64,000 bases of DNA from Bin5 sp965204705. Lineage in GTDB: Bacteria > Chloroflexota > Anaerolineae > Caldilineales > Caldilineaceae. Every line of letters starts with the position of its first letter. Positions within the stretch are counted from its first letter, which is position 1. The position numbers were made by a program, and so were the translations under genes. Positions 34,901 through 43,478 of the stretch are shown here, piece by piece. The notes below the pieces were generated by a model. That model was not told where the DNA came from, did no database searches, and saw only the letters and a list, made by a program, of their open reading frames with translations. The stretch lies in NCBI GenBank assembly GCA_965204705.1, contig OZ242006.1:4712001-4776000 (forward strand), read 5' to 3'.

Positions 34901-37136
34901 GCTTGGTCCAGGTGACCTTGATTCGGCCGTCATCGAATTCCGCGGAGACGTCGTCGTCGGTGCCGTCAAGGGCGCCCACCCGGGCCGGGTGGGAGGATGC
35001 CACGGTGGCACTGGCCTCTGCCCAGACTTTGTCGGCATCGGGGTAGGCGGTGGGGCTGTCGTCGTTGTGAGCGTTGAAGGCACGGATGCGGTATTCGTAG
35101 GTCACGCCGAAGGTGAGATCTGCTGTGATGTCAAGCCCTTCGGTTGTGGTCGTGTCAGTTACTGCCCAGCCGGTTATATCGCCCCATTCGCCGTCGGCGT
35201 CTTTGACCTGGAGGTTGTAGCCGGTTACAGCAGAGCCGCCGTCCTCAATCGGATTGTCCCAATCCAGCTCGATCTCGGCGTCACTGTTGTCCGCTTGCGC
35301 AGTGAATCGACGCGGCAGACTGGGCTTGGTGGCGGCCGGTGTCGCGTCCAACGATTCTGCCGGTCCTGGGCCTACGGCGTTTACCGCCCGCACATCGAAT
35401 TCGTAGGTTTGGGCCGAATCGAGATTCGGGAAGGCGGCGCCGGTTCTCAGACTCGCACTGGTCCAGTCAGGAATATCGGCTATGGGGGTGGTGGTCAGAT
35501 AGTGCCGGTACTCGTACTTGGTGATGGGTGTGCCGCCGATGTCGTCGGGCGCTTCCCAGGTGTAGGTGATGCTGCCGTCGCCGCGGCTGGCCTTGAGGTT
35601 CTTCGGCTCACCGGGTACGGCTTGCGCCTGGGCAATACCGGAGACTGTGGACCAGTCACTGGGATCATTGGCGTTGGCGTTGATGGCGCGGACACGGTAC
35701 TCGGTGGTGGCGCCGACGATGGCGCTGCGATCGGTGTAAGAGGTGTCCGACCCCGAGTAGGCGGCGCCCCAGTTGGTGGTCGTCGCGTTATATTTCTGTA
35801 CTTCGTAGCTGACGATGGCGGAGCCGCCGTCGTCGGCAGGCTCATCCCAGTCGAGCATGATTGAGCCGGCGCCGGGGGCGGCGGTCAGGTTGCGGACCGG
35901 GCCCGGCTTGCCGGAGGGCGTCGCAGACACCGAAGCGGCTTCGCTCTCGCCGACAGAGTTGACGGCGCGCACCATGAACATGTAGGCGGTGCCCTTGGTG
36001 AGATTGGAGATCGTCACGGTAAGGACACTGCCGGCATTTGTCCACGTGGTGGGCGCGGTACCGCCGGACGCGTAGTGGATGTGCTCGTAGTGCGTAATGG
36101 CGGCGCCGTTGTCGTCAGGCGCGGTCCATGTGAGCACAACGGTGGTCTCGGTGGGGGCGGCGGCGAGGCTTACCGGCATTTCGGGCGCGCCCATCGGGCT
36201 GGCGCTGGCGGTGGCAGCCGGGCCGTTGCCCTGGCTGTTGTAGCCGCGCACCTCGAAGTCGTAGCCCTGGCCGTTGGTGAGGCCGGTGACGGTCATGGTA
36301 AGGACGTTGCCGGCATCCATCCAGTTGCCCTGCGTACCGCCGCTCTCTACGTGGCGGTAGTGGTAGCCGGTGGCGGCTCCGGTGGCGGGGGCGGTCCAGG
36401 TCAGGGTGACCTGTTCGTCACCGGAGGCGGCGTTTAGGCTCTGGGGCGCGCTGAGCGTGGGCGCTGAGAGCACGGTGGCGTTGACCTGCGCGGACCAGGC
36501 GCTCATGGTGCCGCCGGCATTGGCGGCGCGGGCCTGGTAGTATATGGTCCTGCCGGCGGTGAGGCCGGTGTGGACGTATTCGGTCCCTGTGACAGCGGTG
36601 CCTGTGCTGGGGAGCTGCGCCCAGGCGCCGTCCCATGCCCAGAGTTCGTAGCTTACGGCGCCGGTGACAGCAGGCCAGGAGACGGTGATCTGCAGGTAGC
36701 CGGGCGACAGCGTCAGGACGGGCCGGGCGGGTGCGTCGCCGGCGACCTCGTTAACGCGTTCGGACCAGGCGCCTGTTCGATCGTCTCCGGTCACGGCGCG
36801 GACCTGGTAGTAGTAGGTCCTGCCGCTGGTGAGGCCGGTGTGGGCAAAGGTGATAGCGGTGAGCGGATCGGCGGTACCGCCGTCGAGCCGCTGCCACTGG
36901 TTGACGTTGTCCCACGCCCAGAGCTCGTAGCTTGCGGCGTCGTCGACGGCGTTCCACGCGAGGTTGATCGTGGTTGCCCCCGATGCCTGCGCGGTCAGGA
37001 CCGGCGCGACGGGCACCGTGGCCGTTTCTTGCGCGAGGGCGACGTTCGACGTATCGGAAGCGATAGCGCCGAAGGCCGCCAGCATCACAATCAAGGCGAG
37101 GGCACTATAGGCCAGTATACGTTTCGAATGCTTCAT
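31995..37136 (-). CDS. Secreted protein of about 15 fibronectin type III domains
   Basis: The 1713-residue protein has a signal peptide (about 1-37, ending NVALAQ). The first two modules are of the RYELW-like kind (SYELWAWD). About 13 more canonical fibronectin III domains follow, each with a W near the start, for example VTLTWTAP and SIMLDWDEPADDGG, and a Y-x-[FVY]-x-V-R-A-V-N motif. Several loops are strikingly acidic (DHDGDDDNSGADGADDPDNP) and could bind calcium. There is no enzymatic domain or anchor. It is probably an extracellular scaffold or adhesin. A clean AGGAGAT ribosome site precedes the ATG, and it has its own terminator. The domains diverge more than those of its neighbours, so this gene is older or under different constraint. 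Confidence 0.92.
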   Translation of the reverse strand: MKHSKRILAYSALALIVMLAAFGAIASDTSNVALAQETATVPVAPVLTAQASGATTINLAWNAVDDAASYELWAWDNVNQWQRLDGGTADPLTAITFAHTGLTSGRTYYYQVRAVTGDDRTGAWSERVNEVAGDAPARPVLTLSPGYLQITVSWPAVTGAVSYELWAWDGAWAQLPSTGTAVTGTEYVHTGLTAGRTIYYQARAANAGGTMSAWSAQVNATVLSAPTLSAPQSLNAASGDEQVTLTWTAPATGAATGYHYRHVESGGTQGNWMDAGNVLTMTVTGLTNGQGYDFEVRGYNSQGNGPAATASASPMGAPEMPVSLAAAPTETTVVLTWTAPDDNGAAITHYEHIHYASGGTAPTTWTNAGSVLTVTISNLTKGTAYMFMVRAVNSVGESEAASVSATPSGKPGPVRNLTAAPGAGSIMLDWDEPADDGGSAIVSYEVQKYNATTTNWGAAYSGSDTSYTDRSAIVGATTEYRVRAINANANDPSDWSTVSGIAQAQAVPGEPKNLKASRGDGSITYTWEAPDDIGGTPITKYEYRHYLTTTPIADIPDWTSASLRTGAAFPNLDSAQTYEFDVRAVNAVGPGPAESLDATPAATKPSLPRRFTAQADNSDAEIELDWDNPIEDGGSAVTGYNLQVKDADGEWGDITGWAVTDTTTTEGLDITADLTFGVTYEYRIRAFNAHNDDSPTAYPDADKVWAEASATVASSHPARVGALDGTDDDVSAEFDDGRIKVTWTKPADHGEPITSYRLRWLSGTETEFQAANVVSVQAPATEYIMVGPAVATGYAFQVLAVNSLTDFEDVDNSADDSGAAPKISWSASSTPIPVPAVAVQATSGTDTLAATVGDDGSATITWRRVADPNYTIASYDLQWLVVTTTTTVAEDADDSTAGDAWDGDDVMSENLAAQGLMSRITDPLPGAMNLYVRVRVVTNVGTKSNWAQVGPVSVAARDPDHPVLTATIIGQNVLLSWTTPMTNGAALTGYELQFKKDDGNFGDHDGDDDNSGADGADDPDNPDNDVFLIGATATSYSHEDLAADSTYTYRIRTVTSENTVDYSNTDAAALATALAGRKWSAEVMAQSDPGPPEDPVVPSTPTLTVTPDNTDGHIRLKWTKPAEGTSPITSYHLQRWNGSMWEALPASLGAQDEEYNDETAELGRMYYYAIRAASASGMGEWTQSNFPSGMLNAKAPAKIDLSLTVDKQAIMLSWMAPESNGDDVVAYQIQFTTTGPVAADGTTVVADADRDWGDGTTENNTLSPTPALATTYTHSGLTPGRTYYYRIRAVNACNNDLATDTAICGAGDAVVAVADATDWSDQEDETTAPIAPSAPGANTTEFGGSDLDDLAATGGNTQVMLTWALPGPDSDFTNDQHLGTGGAHITSVEIQRWNGSTGMWDDIKTVDVAYVDDEADPLVYTSASQSYTDTGLADGMTYTYRVRAVNSAGASGWSNQVSAATNAARPDLPTLRAKVSGQSVTLTWNTPDNNGSTIQRYEIQRYPSIGTDAGTIGEIDADDVVNDWGDDSLGTGGTDQDVIVPMPAGVTEHVDRALMPSTLYYYRMRAVNGCNDTDAADTECPSDAAVQVSDATVAWSAVVQVTTDPKAPGRIPKNTATGTDPINGLKLTGGENKVTLEWTEPEDYDSPITEYQIDRWNSVTRMWDAAKRELPASVRMYEDTGLEAGTRYFYRVRAVNAGGEGMWSTLAAAMTDE

Positions 37137-37647
37137 AGTGTGATCTCCTGAATCGTTAGTAAGGGCTATTCATTCTCGTACCGGATCGGTAATGACGGTC
37201 ACGTCCGGCCGCTCAGCGAGGAGCCGGACGCTGTTTGGGCGCCACGAAAGACGGTATTGAATTCTGTGCCGCACTCTGGGCAGCGGCACGCGATATGTCA
37301 ACATATCATGGATCGGATTTGCTGCCAAATCGAAATTCTGCATCTTTACGGGTTCCCACATTCATACCGGGCCGTGCTTACAGTCGTGTCTCTGAAGGAC
37401 ATCTGATGGTGAAGGGAGGAGCCGGGAACGGAAGGGGCCACGTGGTCCTGCTTTTTCCCCTTCCGAACCAACTCCTCCGGCTTCGCCTTGCTCTTTTGCC
37501 TGCCGCGTGTGTTGCGGGGCGGCGGGCATTGGAGCGGTACTACAACGCACCAGGAGAATCACAACCAGCCTATAGCCCGAATATATAAAAGGAGTATGCC
37601 AGGAGCGAAACAGATGCCGGCAGCTGCTGGCGTTCCCCTTTCACAGC
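37137..37647. other. Gap with possible promoter
   Basis: On the minus strand, TTGGCA (37328-37323) and TATGTT (37305-37300) are 17 bases apart and may drive the 15-module gene through a leader of about 160 bases. The remainder holds no gene and no clear repeat. Confidence 0.45.
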
Positions 37648-38313
37648 TTACCAGGCTTCGACGTTGACGGCGAGGTCGGCGCCGAAGTTAAAGATGTAGG
37701 GCTTGTTCACGTCCATGCCCTTGTCCGGGTAGTAGGTGAAGGTCCGGATCGTCATGTCCTTGGGGATATAGTCGACGTGGACCTGTTTGCCGGTGAGCGG
37801 GTTGACGGCGTTCAGGAGCGAGACCCATTCGCCGGAGGGGTGCATTTCTGCGAGCTCGGCGAAGCCGGGGATTGTCGGCCCTGAGACTGTGCTGCCGTCG
37901 GCGCCGATAAAGAAGAAGTGGAAGCCTTCGCCGGCGACGACGAACTGGACGGGTGTGGCGACGTGTTTGACGACGCGGTTGGCGAGCTCGTGAGCGGGCG
38001 GGCCCATAGAGCCGCCCATGTTGCCGCCCATGTCGGTCGTGGAGGTCGCTGTCGGTATCGGGCCGGGGCCGGTCGTGGACGTCGGTGTCGGGTCGGGACC
38101 GGTCGGCGGGCCGGTTGGCACTGTCGGCATTGGTGTTGGTGATGTCGCCGGGTTGGGACCGCCCGGCGGGCTACCCGGGTCGGTCACAGGGGGGCCGCCC
38201 GGCGGGCCTGTCTGCGCCAGGACGGCAACCGGGACGGCGAGCGCCAGCATGAGCACCAGCATGTAGAGCAGGAGCCTGCGATTGCGGGAATTGGATCGAG
38301 TGGAGCCAATCAT
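37648..38313 (-). CDS. Secreted Pro-rich protein with C-terminal EAW-type domain (paralog 3)
   Basis: The 221-residue protein has a signal peptide (about 1-34, ending PVAVLAQ) and a Pro/Gly/Thr linker (PPGGPPVTDPGSPPGGPNP), followed by a short Met/Gly-rich stretch (MGGNMGGSMGPPAH). The conserved domain (HVATPVQFVVAGEGFHFFF, NAVNPLTGKQVHVDYIPKD, IRTFTYYPDKGMDVNKPYIF) ends in NVEAW. It lacks the Cys pair of paralogs 2, 4 and 5, like paralog 1. An AAGGAGAA ribosome site precedes the ATG, and three tandem promoter-like units lie upstream. Confidence 0.75.
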   Translation of the reverse strand: MIGSTRSNSRNRRLLLYMLVLMLALAVPVAVLAQTGPPGGPPVTDPGSPPGGPNPATSPTPMPTVPTGPPTGPDPTPTSTTGPGPIPTATSTTDMGGNMGGSMGPPAHELANRVVKHVATPVQFVVAGEGFHFFFIGADGSTVSGPTIPGFAELAEMHPSGEWVSLLNAVNPLTGKQVHVDYIPKDMTIRTFTYYPDKGMDVNKPYIFNFGADLAVNVEAW

Positions 38314-38452
38314 GGGGTTTTGATTCTCCTTTCAGAAGACGATGAATCCTGCGTCACGGAAATGCGCGTTGTATGAGTTCAAGCCGCCGGACGGGCAGCG
38401 GGTCACACAGCGGTTACGGTCAGTTCGGGACCGTTTCAGAGTCAACCCTGCA

Positions 38453-38612
38453 ATGGTAGCACAGGGGAATGTCGTTAGCCAATTCGTCATCGTACATTAC
38501 GCAGGGCAGTCTCGAAATATGATAGCACAGGCAGAAAGGGGCGGCAACTCTGTTTATTGGAATTTGAAAGGGGATCTTTTGGGATCGTAGCACAGGCAAA
38601 CGGAGTTGGCAA
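38453..38612 (-). promoter_or_regulatory. Three tandem promoter-like repeats
   Basis: On the minus strand, three units share the form TTGsC(a/g/t), spacer ending CCTGTGC or CCCTGTGC, then TAyxAT. They are TTGCCA-17-TACGAT (38612-38584), TTGCCG-17-TATCAT (38547-38519) and TTGGCT-18-TACCAT (38482-38453). Spacing between units is 65-66 bases. They precede EAW paralog 3 by 140-300 bases. Confidence 0.55.
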
Positions 38613-38619
38613 CTGCTTT

Positions 38620-39240
38620 TTTTTGGGAAGGGGAACTGCGGGGGCGAGGGGAACTGCAGGGGCGAGGGGAACTGCGGGGGAACTGCGGGGAAGGGCAAGG
38701 GCGAGGGGAACTGCGGGGAAGGGCGGGGAAGGGCAGGGAACGGCGAAGGGCAGTTTTTTGTAGTCGGTTTTTAGTTTTTAGGGAACTGCGGGGGCGAGGG
38801 GAACTGCGGGGGCGAGGGGAACTGCAGGGGCGAGGGGAACTGCGGGGAAGGGCGGGGAACGGCGAAGGGCAGTTTTTAGTAGTCGGTTTTTAGTTTTTAG
38901 TGAACTGCAGGGGCGAGGGGAACTGCGGGGGAAGGGCAGGGAACGGCGAAGGGCAGTTTTTAGTAGTCGGTTTTTGGTTTTTAGTGAACTGCGGGGGCGA
39001 GGGGAACGGCGGGGGAAGGGCAGGGAACGGCGAAGGGCAGTTTTTAGTAGTCGGTTTTTGGTTTTTAGTGAACTGCGGTACGGCAGTGGATAGTTGAACG
39101 GCAGGGGCGAGGGGAACGGCGGGGGAATTTGGATTTGGACGATTTGCCTACGATATATATACGCGGCGGAATGTGGGGGAAATGCAGGGGGGAACTGCAA
39201 GGGGGGAACTGCAGGGGGGGAACTGCAGGGGCTAGGGGCT
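38620..39240. repeat. 46-bp-family and G-rich repeat field
   Basis: GGGGCGAGGGGAACTGC units alternate with four copies of GGCAGTTTTTAGTAGTCGG plus TTTTTAGTTTTTAGTGAACTG (about 38750, 38868, 38950, 39035). At 39127-39190 a block (TTTGGACGATTTGCCTACGA) recurs nearly unchanged at 40902-40960, also ahead of an EAW gene. Confidence 0.8.
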
Positions 39241-39518
39241 AGGGGTCAGGGGCTAGAACGGACAAGGGCGCCCACAAGGGGGGAAATGCAGGGGCTAGGG
39301 GCTAGGGGTCAGGGGCTAGAACGGACAAGGGCGCCCACAAGGGGGGAAATGCAGGGGCTAGGGGTTAGGGGCGAGGGGTTAGAACGGACAAGGGCGCCTA
39401 CAAGGGGGGAAATGCAGGGGCGAGGGGTTAGAACGGACAAGGGCGCCCACGAGGGGCGCCCGTACGGGGTCTGTGGGAGAGGGCGCCCACGAGGGGCGCC
39501 CCTGCGGGGGGATTGGGG
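39241..39518. repeat. GGGGCTAGGGG runs and palindromic hairpins
   Basis: Units of about 60-70 bases (GGGGAAATGCAGGGGCTAGG ... AACGGACAAGGGCGCC) repeat four times. Two hairpins follow (39441-39465 and 39481-39505, GGGCGCCC-acgag-GGGCGCCC), the second about 14 bases past the stop of the next gene. Confidence 0.8.
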
Positions 39519-40226
39519 TTACCAGGCTTCGTGGGCGACGTTGTTGTTGGCGTCGACGGTGAAGTTGTAGGGCTTGTTGGTGTCGTACTCGTTGTCGGGA
39601 TAGAAGGTGCTGATGCGGATCTTGTTTTCGGCGGCGAGGTAGGTGATGGTGACGGATTTGCCGGTCCTGGGATTGACGCCGCTGTAGACGGAGGCGGTCA
39701 GCTGGCCGAAGGGGGCGATCCAGGGGCCCTGGCTGGAGCCGCCGTCGGCGCCGATGAAGTAGTACTGGAGGCCGCCGCCGACGGGGCAGACCTGGGCGGG
39801 GGTGGCGGCGTGGGCGACTATGCAGTTGGCGGGCGGCGTGAAGGGCGCGTCCGGATGCGGTTGCGCGCTGGGGACGGCGGTTGGGACGGCTGTTGGCGTG
39901 GCGCCGGGCGGACCTGTGTTGGGGCCTCCGGTGTTGGGGCCGCCGGTGTTGGGGCCGCCGGTATTGGGGCCTCCGGTGTTGGGGCCGCCGGTGGGCGCGG
40001 TGGGGACCGCGGTGGGGACCGCGGTGGGCTGGCCGCCGGGCGGGTTGCCTCCGGGCGAGTTGGGGTCGTTGCCCGGGCCGGTGTTCGGGTTTCCGCCGGG
40101 GCCGCCCGGGATGTTGGGCGGCTGCGCCAGTACGGCGGCGGGCAGGATGGCGAGCGCCAGCATGAGGGCGACCAGGAAGGGCATGGCGATACGCAGGTTT
40201 TTCTTGTGCCGAGGTGTGAGTTTCAT
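39519..40226 (-). CDS. Secreted Pro-rich protein with C-terminal EAW-type domain (paralog 4)
   Basis: The 235-residue protein starts MKLTPRHKKNLRIAMPFLVA and has a signal peptide ending ILPAAVLAQ. The linker includes five copies of TGGPNTG/NTGGPNTGG, which are 15-base DNA repeats (about 39912-39980). The domain runs from CIVAHAATPAQVCPVGGG to NVAHEAW, with YYFIGADGGSSQGPW, PRTGKSVTITYLAAENKIRI and STFYPDNEYDTNK. It is closest to paralog 5 (about 90 percent alike in the domain by eye) and then paralog 2. It probably arose by whole-gene duplication with its 3' flank. Confidence 0.78.
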   Translation of the reverse strand: MKLTPRHKKNLRIAMPFLVALMLALAILPAAVLAQPPNIPGGPGGNPNTGPGNDPNSPGGNPPGGQPTAVPTAVPTAPTGGPNTGGPNTGGPNTGGPNTGGPNTGPPGATPTAVPTAVPSAQPHPDAPFTPPANCIVAHAATPAQVCPVGGGLQYYFIGADGGSSQGPWIAPFGQLTASVYSGVNPRTGKSVTITYLAAENKIRISTFYPDNEYDTNKPYNFTVDANNNVAHEAW

Positions 40227-41160
40227 GGCGGTTTCCGTCCTATTGGGTGTGGATTGCAGAGGGTGCTGCACGGTCGAATGGGTTACAGGCACTGCGACAG
40301 TTACAGGGGAAGTGGATACAGGGGGAAGTTCCGGTATTGATAGTCGTTTGACGAAGAGTCATATTTTCGATGCTTGACGGCAGACAGCAGGGCGGCTGAC
40401 AGCGATGGGATGGTTGCCGCCGGTTGCTCCCGAGCGTTGAGGGAGCACTCTTAAATTTGGCAGAGTTTTGAAATGTAGTCAAGTTGGAAAGATGCAGGGC
40501 AACCGCATCCAGATCCGGACGCCAATATATCCAGCGAAGGGCGCCCACAAGGGGCGCCCCTACCTTGCCGGTCGTTTTTGGGCAAGACCCGATCTCCAGC
40601 AGGGCGCCCCCACAGTAGTTGGCGCTGTTTTCGGCGGTTTTTCGGGCGTTGGGCTCGAACCAGGTCGTGTCGCGGGGTCGTGGCCCGATTGGGTGCAGTT
40701 GCCCTGTGGGGCGGTGTGCGGGGGCGCAGTTCATATTTTGGGGTGGATGCGGGGGGCGAGGGGAACTGCGGGGGAAGGGCAGGGAACGGCGAAGGGCAGT
40801 TTTTAGTAGTCGGTTTTTAGTTTTTAGTGAACTGCGGTACGGCAGTGGATAGTGGATAGTGGATAGTTGAACGGCGGGTGACCCGCGGAGGGGCGTGAGA
40901 ATTGGATTTGGACAATTTGCCTATGATATATATACGCGGCGGAATGTAGGGGAAATGCAGGGGGGAAATGCAGGGGGGAAATGCAGGGGGGAAATGCAGG
41001 GGGGAAATGCAGGGGGGAAATGCGGGACTGCAGGGGTCAGGGGTCAGGGGTCAGGGATTGGGGAAGGGAAGGGCAGGGATAAGGGCGCCCACAAGGGGCG
41101 CCCGTACGGGGTCTGTGGGAGAGGGCGCCCACGGGGGGCGCCCGTACTGGGGGATTGGAG
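40227..41160. repeat. Gap with duplicated flank, 13-bp array and hairpins
   Basis: A CAGGGCAACCGCATCCAGAT element with a GGGCGCCCACAAGGGGCGCC hairpin sits at 40495-40563. A 46-bp-family unit lies at 40790-40840 and the conserved TTTGGACAATTTGCCTATGA block at 40907. An array of six 13-base units (GGGGGGAAATGCA) covers 40953-41028. Two GGGCGCCC hairpins lie at 41083-41107 and 41123-41147. No gene is supported. Confidence 0.8.
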
Positions 41161-41811
41161 TTACCAGGCTTCGTGGTCTACGTTGTTGCCGGCGTCGACG
41201 GTGAAGATGTAGGGCTTGTCGGTGTCGTACTCGGTGTCGGGGTAGTAGGTGCTGATGCGGATCTTGTTGTCGGCGGCGAGGTAGGTGATGGTGACCGATT
41301 TGCCGGTCAATGAGTTGGCGCCGCTGTAGACTGAGGCGGTGAGCTGGCCGAAGGGGGCGATCCAGGGGCCGGGCTGGGCGTTGCCGGCGGCGCCGATGAA
41401 GTAGTACTGGAGGCCGCCGGCGACGGGGCAGAGCTGGGCCGGGGTGGCGGCGTGGGCTACGATGCAGTTGGCGGGCGGCGTGAAGGGCGCGCTGGGGTGC
41501 GGCTGCATGTTGGGGACGGCGGTTGCGGCGGGGACGGGGGTTGCGGTGGGTGTCGGGTTGGCGGGCGGGCCGTTGTTCGGGCCCTGGTTGTTGGCGGGCG
41601 GCTGGCCGTTTGGCACGTTGGCGGTTGGCATCGCGGTTGGCGTCGCGGTGGGCTGCGTGCTGCCGGGCGGGCCGCTGTTCGGGCCCTGGCCCGGGTTGCC
41701 GGGCGGTTGGGCGAATACGGCGCCGGGCAGGATGGCGAGCGCCAGCAGGAGGACGAGCAGGAATGGCGTTGCGACGCGCAGGTTTTTCTTGAGTCGAGGC
41801 GTGGGTTTCAT
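41161..41811 (-). CDS. Secreted Pro-rich protein with C-terminal EAW-type domain (paralog 5)
   Basis: The 216-residue protein starts MKPTPRLKKNLRVATPFLLV, matching the start of paralog 4, which fixes the start codon. The signal peptide ends PGAVFAQ, and a Pro/Asn/Gly/Thr linker (PPANNQGPNNGPPANPTPTA) follows. The domain runs from CIVAHAATPAQLCPVAGG to NVDHEAW, with YYFIGAAGNAQPGPW, SLTGKSVTITYLAADNKIRI and STYYPDTEYDTDK. The 3' flank is a near copy of that of paralog 4. Confidence 0.78.
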   Translation of the reverse strand: MKPTPRLKKNLRVATPFLLVLLLALAILPGAVFAQPPGNPGQGPNSGPPGSTQPTATPTAMPTANVPNGQPPANNQGPNNGPPANPTPTATPVPAATAVPNMQPHPSAPFTPPANCIVAHAATPAQLCPVAGGLQYYFIGAAGNAQPGPWIAPFGQLTASVYSGANSLTGKSVTITYLAADNKIRISTYYPDTEYDTDKPYIFTVDAGNNVDHEAW

Positions 41812-42164
41812 TGGGCGTTTCATCCTGTTGGGTGTGTGGTGCAATCGGTTGCACGGCTGAATGGTTTGGTCGAGCTGCGACAGATAGTTAGACGGTGGGG
41901 GTGGGGGAAAAGTTCCTTGGAGTCAGTTCTTAGCTTTTAGTGAACTGCTGGGTACGCGGAGAACTGCTAACACCTCTTGTCCACGGAGGACACGGAGAAC
42001 GGCCCTTTTTGATCCGCGAAGGGGCGCGAAGAACGGAAAAGGGCACCCACAAGGGGTGCCCTTACAGGAGCGTGGGGGGTGAGGGAGGGGCGTTGGGGAC
42101 GGACAAGGGCACCCACAAGGGGGGCGCCTACATGGTGTATCAGGTATTTGGGGCCTGCTTGAGA
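41812..42164. repeat. Gap with mixed short repeats
   Basis: A CCACGGAGGACACGGAGAAC unit (about 41980), a GATCCGCGAAGGGGCGCGAA unit (about 42010) and two GGGCACCCACAAGGGG hairpin units (42041-42065 and near 42107) are seen. No gene is supported. Confidence 0.7.
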
Positions 42165-43082
42165 TCAGGGGCGTAGCCGGCGGAGGCGGGCGAGCTCGGC
42201 TTGCAGGGCTTGATTCCGTTCCTCGGCCTGGCGGCGGGCGGCGGCTTCGGCGGCAGCTTGTTGTTCGGCACTTTCGGCCCGTTCCTCGGCCTGGCGGCGG
42301 GCGGCGGTTTCGGCTGCTGCCCTTTGAACAGAGTCCAGATGGCCGGGTGTGACGTAGTCTGCGTAGAGTTCGTCCAGTGACAGGTCTGTCTGATCAGGCA
42401 ATTTGAGCAGGTCGGCGCGGCGGAAGCGGAAGCCGGGCAGGACGCGCGAATGGACCACGCCCGCGGCGTCAGGCTGGATCTCGATGTAGCGACCGTCGCT
42501 TGTCAGACGAAGAAAGTGCATGTGCCGGTCGCCGGGGTCGAGAATGAAGTACTCTTTCACGCCGGCGCGGGCGTAGCCGCTTCGCTTCTCCTCGGTGTCT
42601 CGCCGCACTTCGGCCTGTTTCGAATCCGATACCGCTTCCACGATCAGGTCACATATGCCTTCATAGGCGCGTTGTTCATTTGCGCCCCAGGAGGCAGGGT
42701 TGTCATTCAGGACGATGCCAAGGTCCGGCTTGTAGACGACCTCCCATTTCCCCGACGGTTCAGCCGCGTCCAGGACCGTCATGCTGACGCCGGTCTCCAG
42801 ATCGATCACCTTGGCGATGGGATTCACCTCCAGGAAGTGGCCAAGGAGCTGGCTGAACCAGCGATACAGCCTGACTTGGGGGTAATTGGGCAAGGGTTTG
42901 GCCTCCAGGATGCCGTTGTTCCATTCGTAGCTGACGTCGATGTGCGGGTAGGGATTTTCGTACCACCTGGCCCAGTATTCTTCCTTGCTGACGCGGCGGC
43001 CTTCGTCGGGCGCGAGGGGGTTGGCCGGGGGTGGGGCTGGTCGGTCTCGGGGCGCGTCCGGCGGTGTTTTGATGGGCTGCAT
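42165..43082 (-). CDS. Uma2 family protein (DUF820)
   Basis: The 305-residue protein starts MQPIKTPPDAPRDRPAPPP after a GAGGAGCGAAC ribosome site. Core motifs are VSYEWNNGILEAKPLPNYPQ, then KWEVVYKPDLGIVLNDNPAS, YEGICDLIVEAVSDSKQAEV with the D..xEAVSDS catalytic-type motif, and YARAGVKEYFILDPGDRHMH. The C-terminal 70 residues form a predicted coiled coil of AARRQAEER repeats. The fold is PD-(D/E)XK-like; the function of the family is not established. The first 60 codons and about 400 bases of upstream DNA are copied at 49403-50030. In-frame sequence above 43082 comes from the CACGGAGG repeats and is not counted. Confidence 0.88.
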   Translation of the reverse strand: MQPIKTPPDAPRDRPAPPPANPLAPDEGRRVSKEEYWARWYENPYPHIDVSYEWNNGILEAKPLPNYPQVRLYRWFSQLLGHFLEVNPIAKVIDLETGVSMTVLDAAEPSGKWEVVYKPDLGIVLNDNPASWGANEQRAYEGICDLIVEAVSDSKQAEVRRDTEEKRSGYARAGVKEYFILDPGDRHMHFLRLTSDGRYIEIQPDAAGVVHSRVLPGFRFRRADLLKLPDQTDLSLDELYADYVTPGHLDSVQRAAAETAARRQAEERAESAEQQAAAEAAARRQAEERNQALQAELARLRRLRP

Positions 43083-43135
43083 GTTCGCTCCTCGGAGACA
43101 ACGAACGGCGGCAAACGGTCTGGTCCTGTGGGGAG

Positions 43136-43164
43136 ATTGTATCATGGGGAGGGGGATACAGGAA
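43136..43164 (-). promoter_or_regulatory. Possible promoter for the Uma2 gene
   Basis: On the minus strand, TTCCTG (43164-43159) and TACAAT (43141-43136) are 17 bases apart, about 55 bases before the ATG. It is conserved in the partial copy at 49675-49703. Confidence 0.45.
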
Positions 43165-43478
43165 GGGGTGCGGAGAAGGGCAACACCTTTTTGTCTACGG
43201 AGGGCACGGAGAAGGGCAACACCTTTTTGTCCACGGAGGGCGCGGAGAACGGCAACACCTTTTTGATCCGCGAAGGGGCGCGAAGAGACGCGAAGAACAT
43301 CTGACGGCGATTTGTCCACGGAGGGCACGGAGAACAGCTTTGTTAGTCCGCGAAGAGGCGGGAAGGAGCGCGAAGAGCATCTTTCCGGTCCGCGGACGGT
43401 TAGGAAAGTCGCTTTTTCTGTCGCGGAAGGTAGCTGAGGGCTTGCAAATGTCAGTTCTTAAGAGGCTTTGGCCAGTTG
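43165..43478. repeat. CACGGAGGG and GCGAAGGGGCGCGAAG repeat units
   Basis: Units CTACGGAGGGCACGGAGAAG, CCACGGAGGGCGCGGAGAAC, GATCCGCGAAGGGGCGCGAA and variants run to about 43390. The whole block is duplicated at about 49705-50010. Confidence 0.8.

Noticed and set aside
34125..35864. 579-codon plus-strand open frame opposite the 15-module fibronectin gene
   Set aside because: It is the antisense reading of fibronectin codons and has no recognisable protein features.
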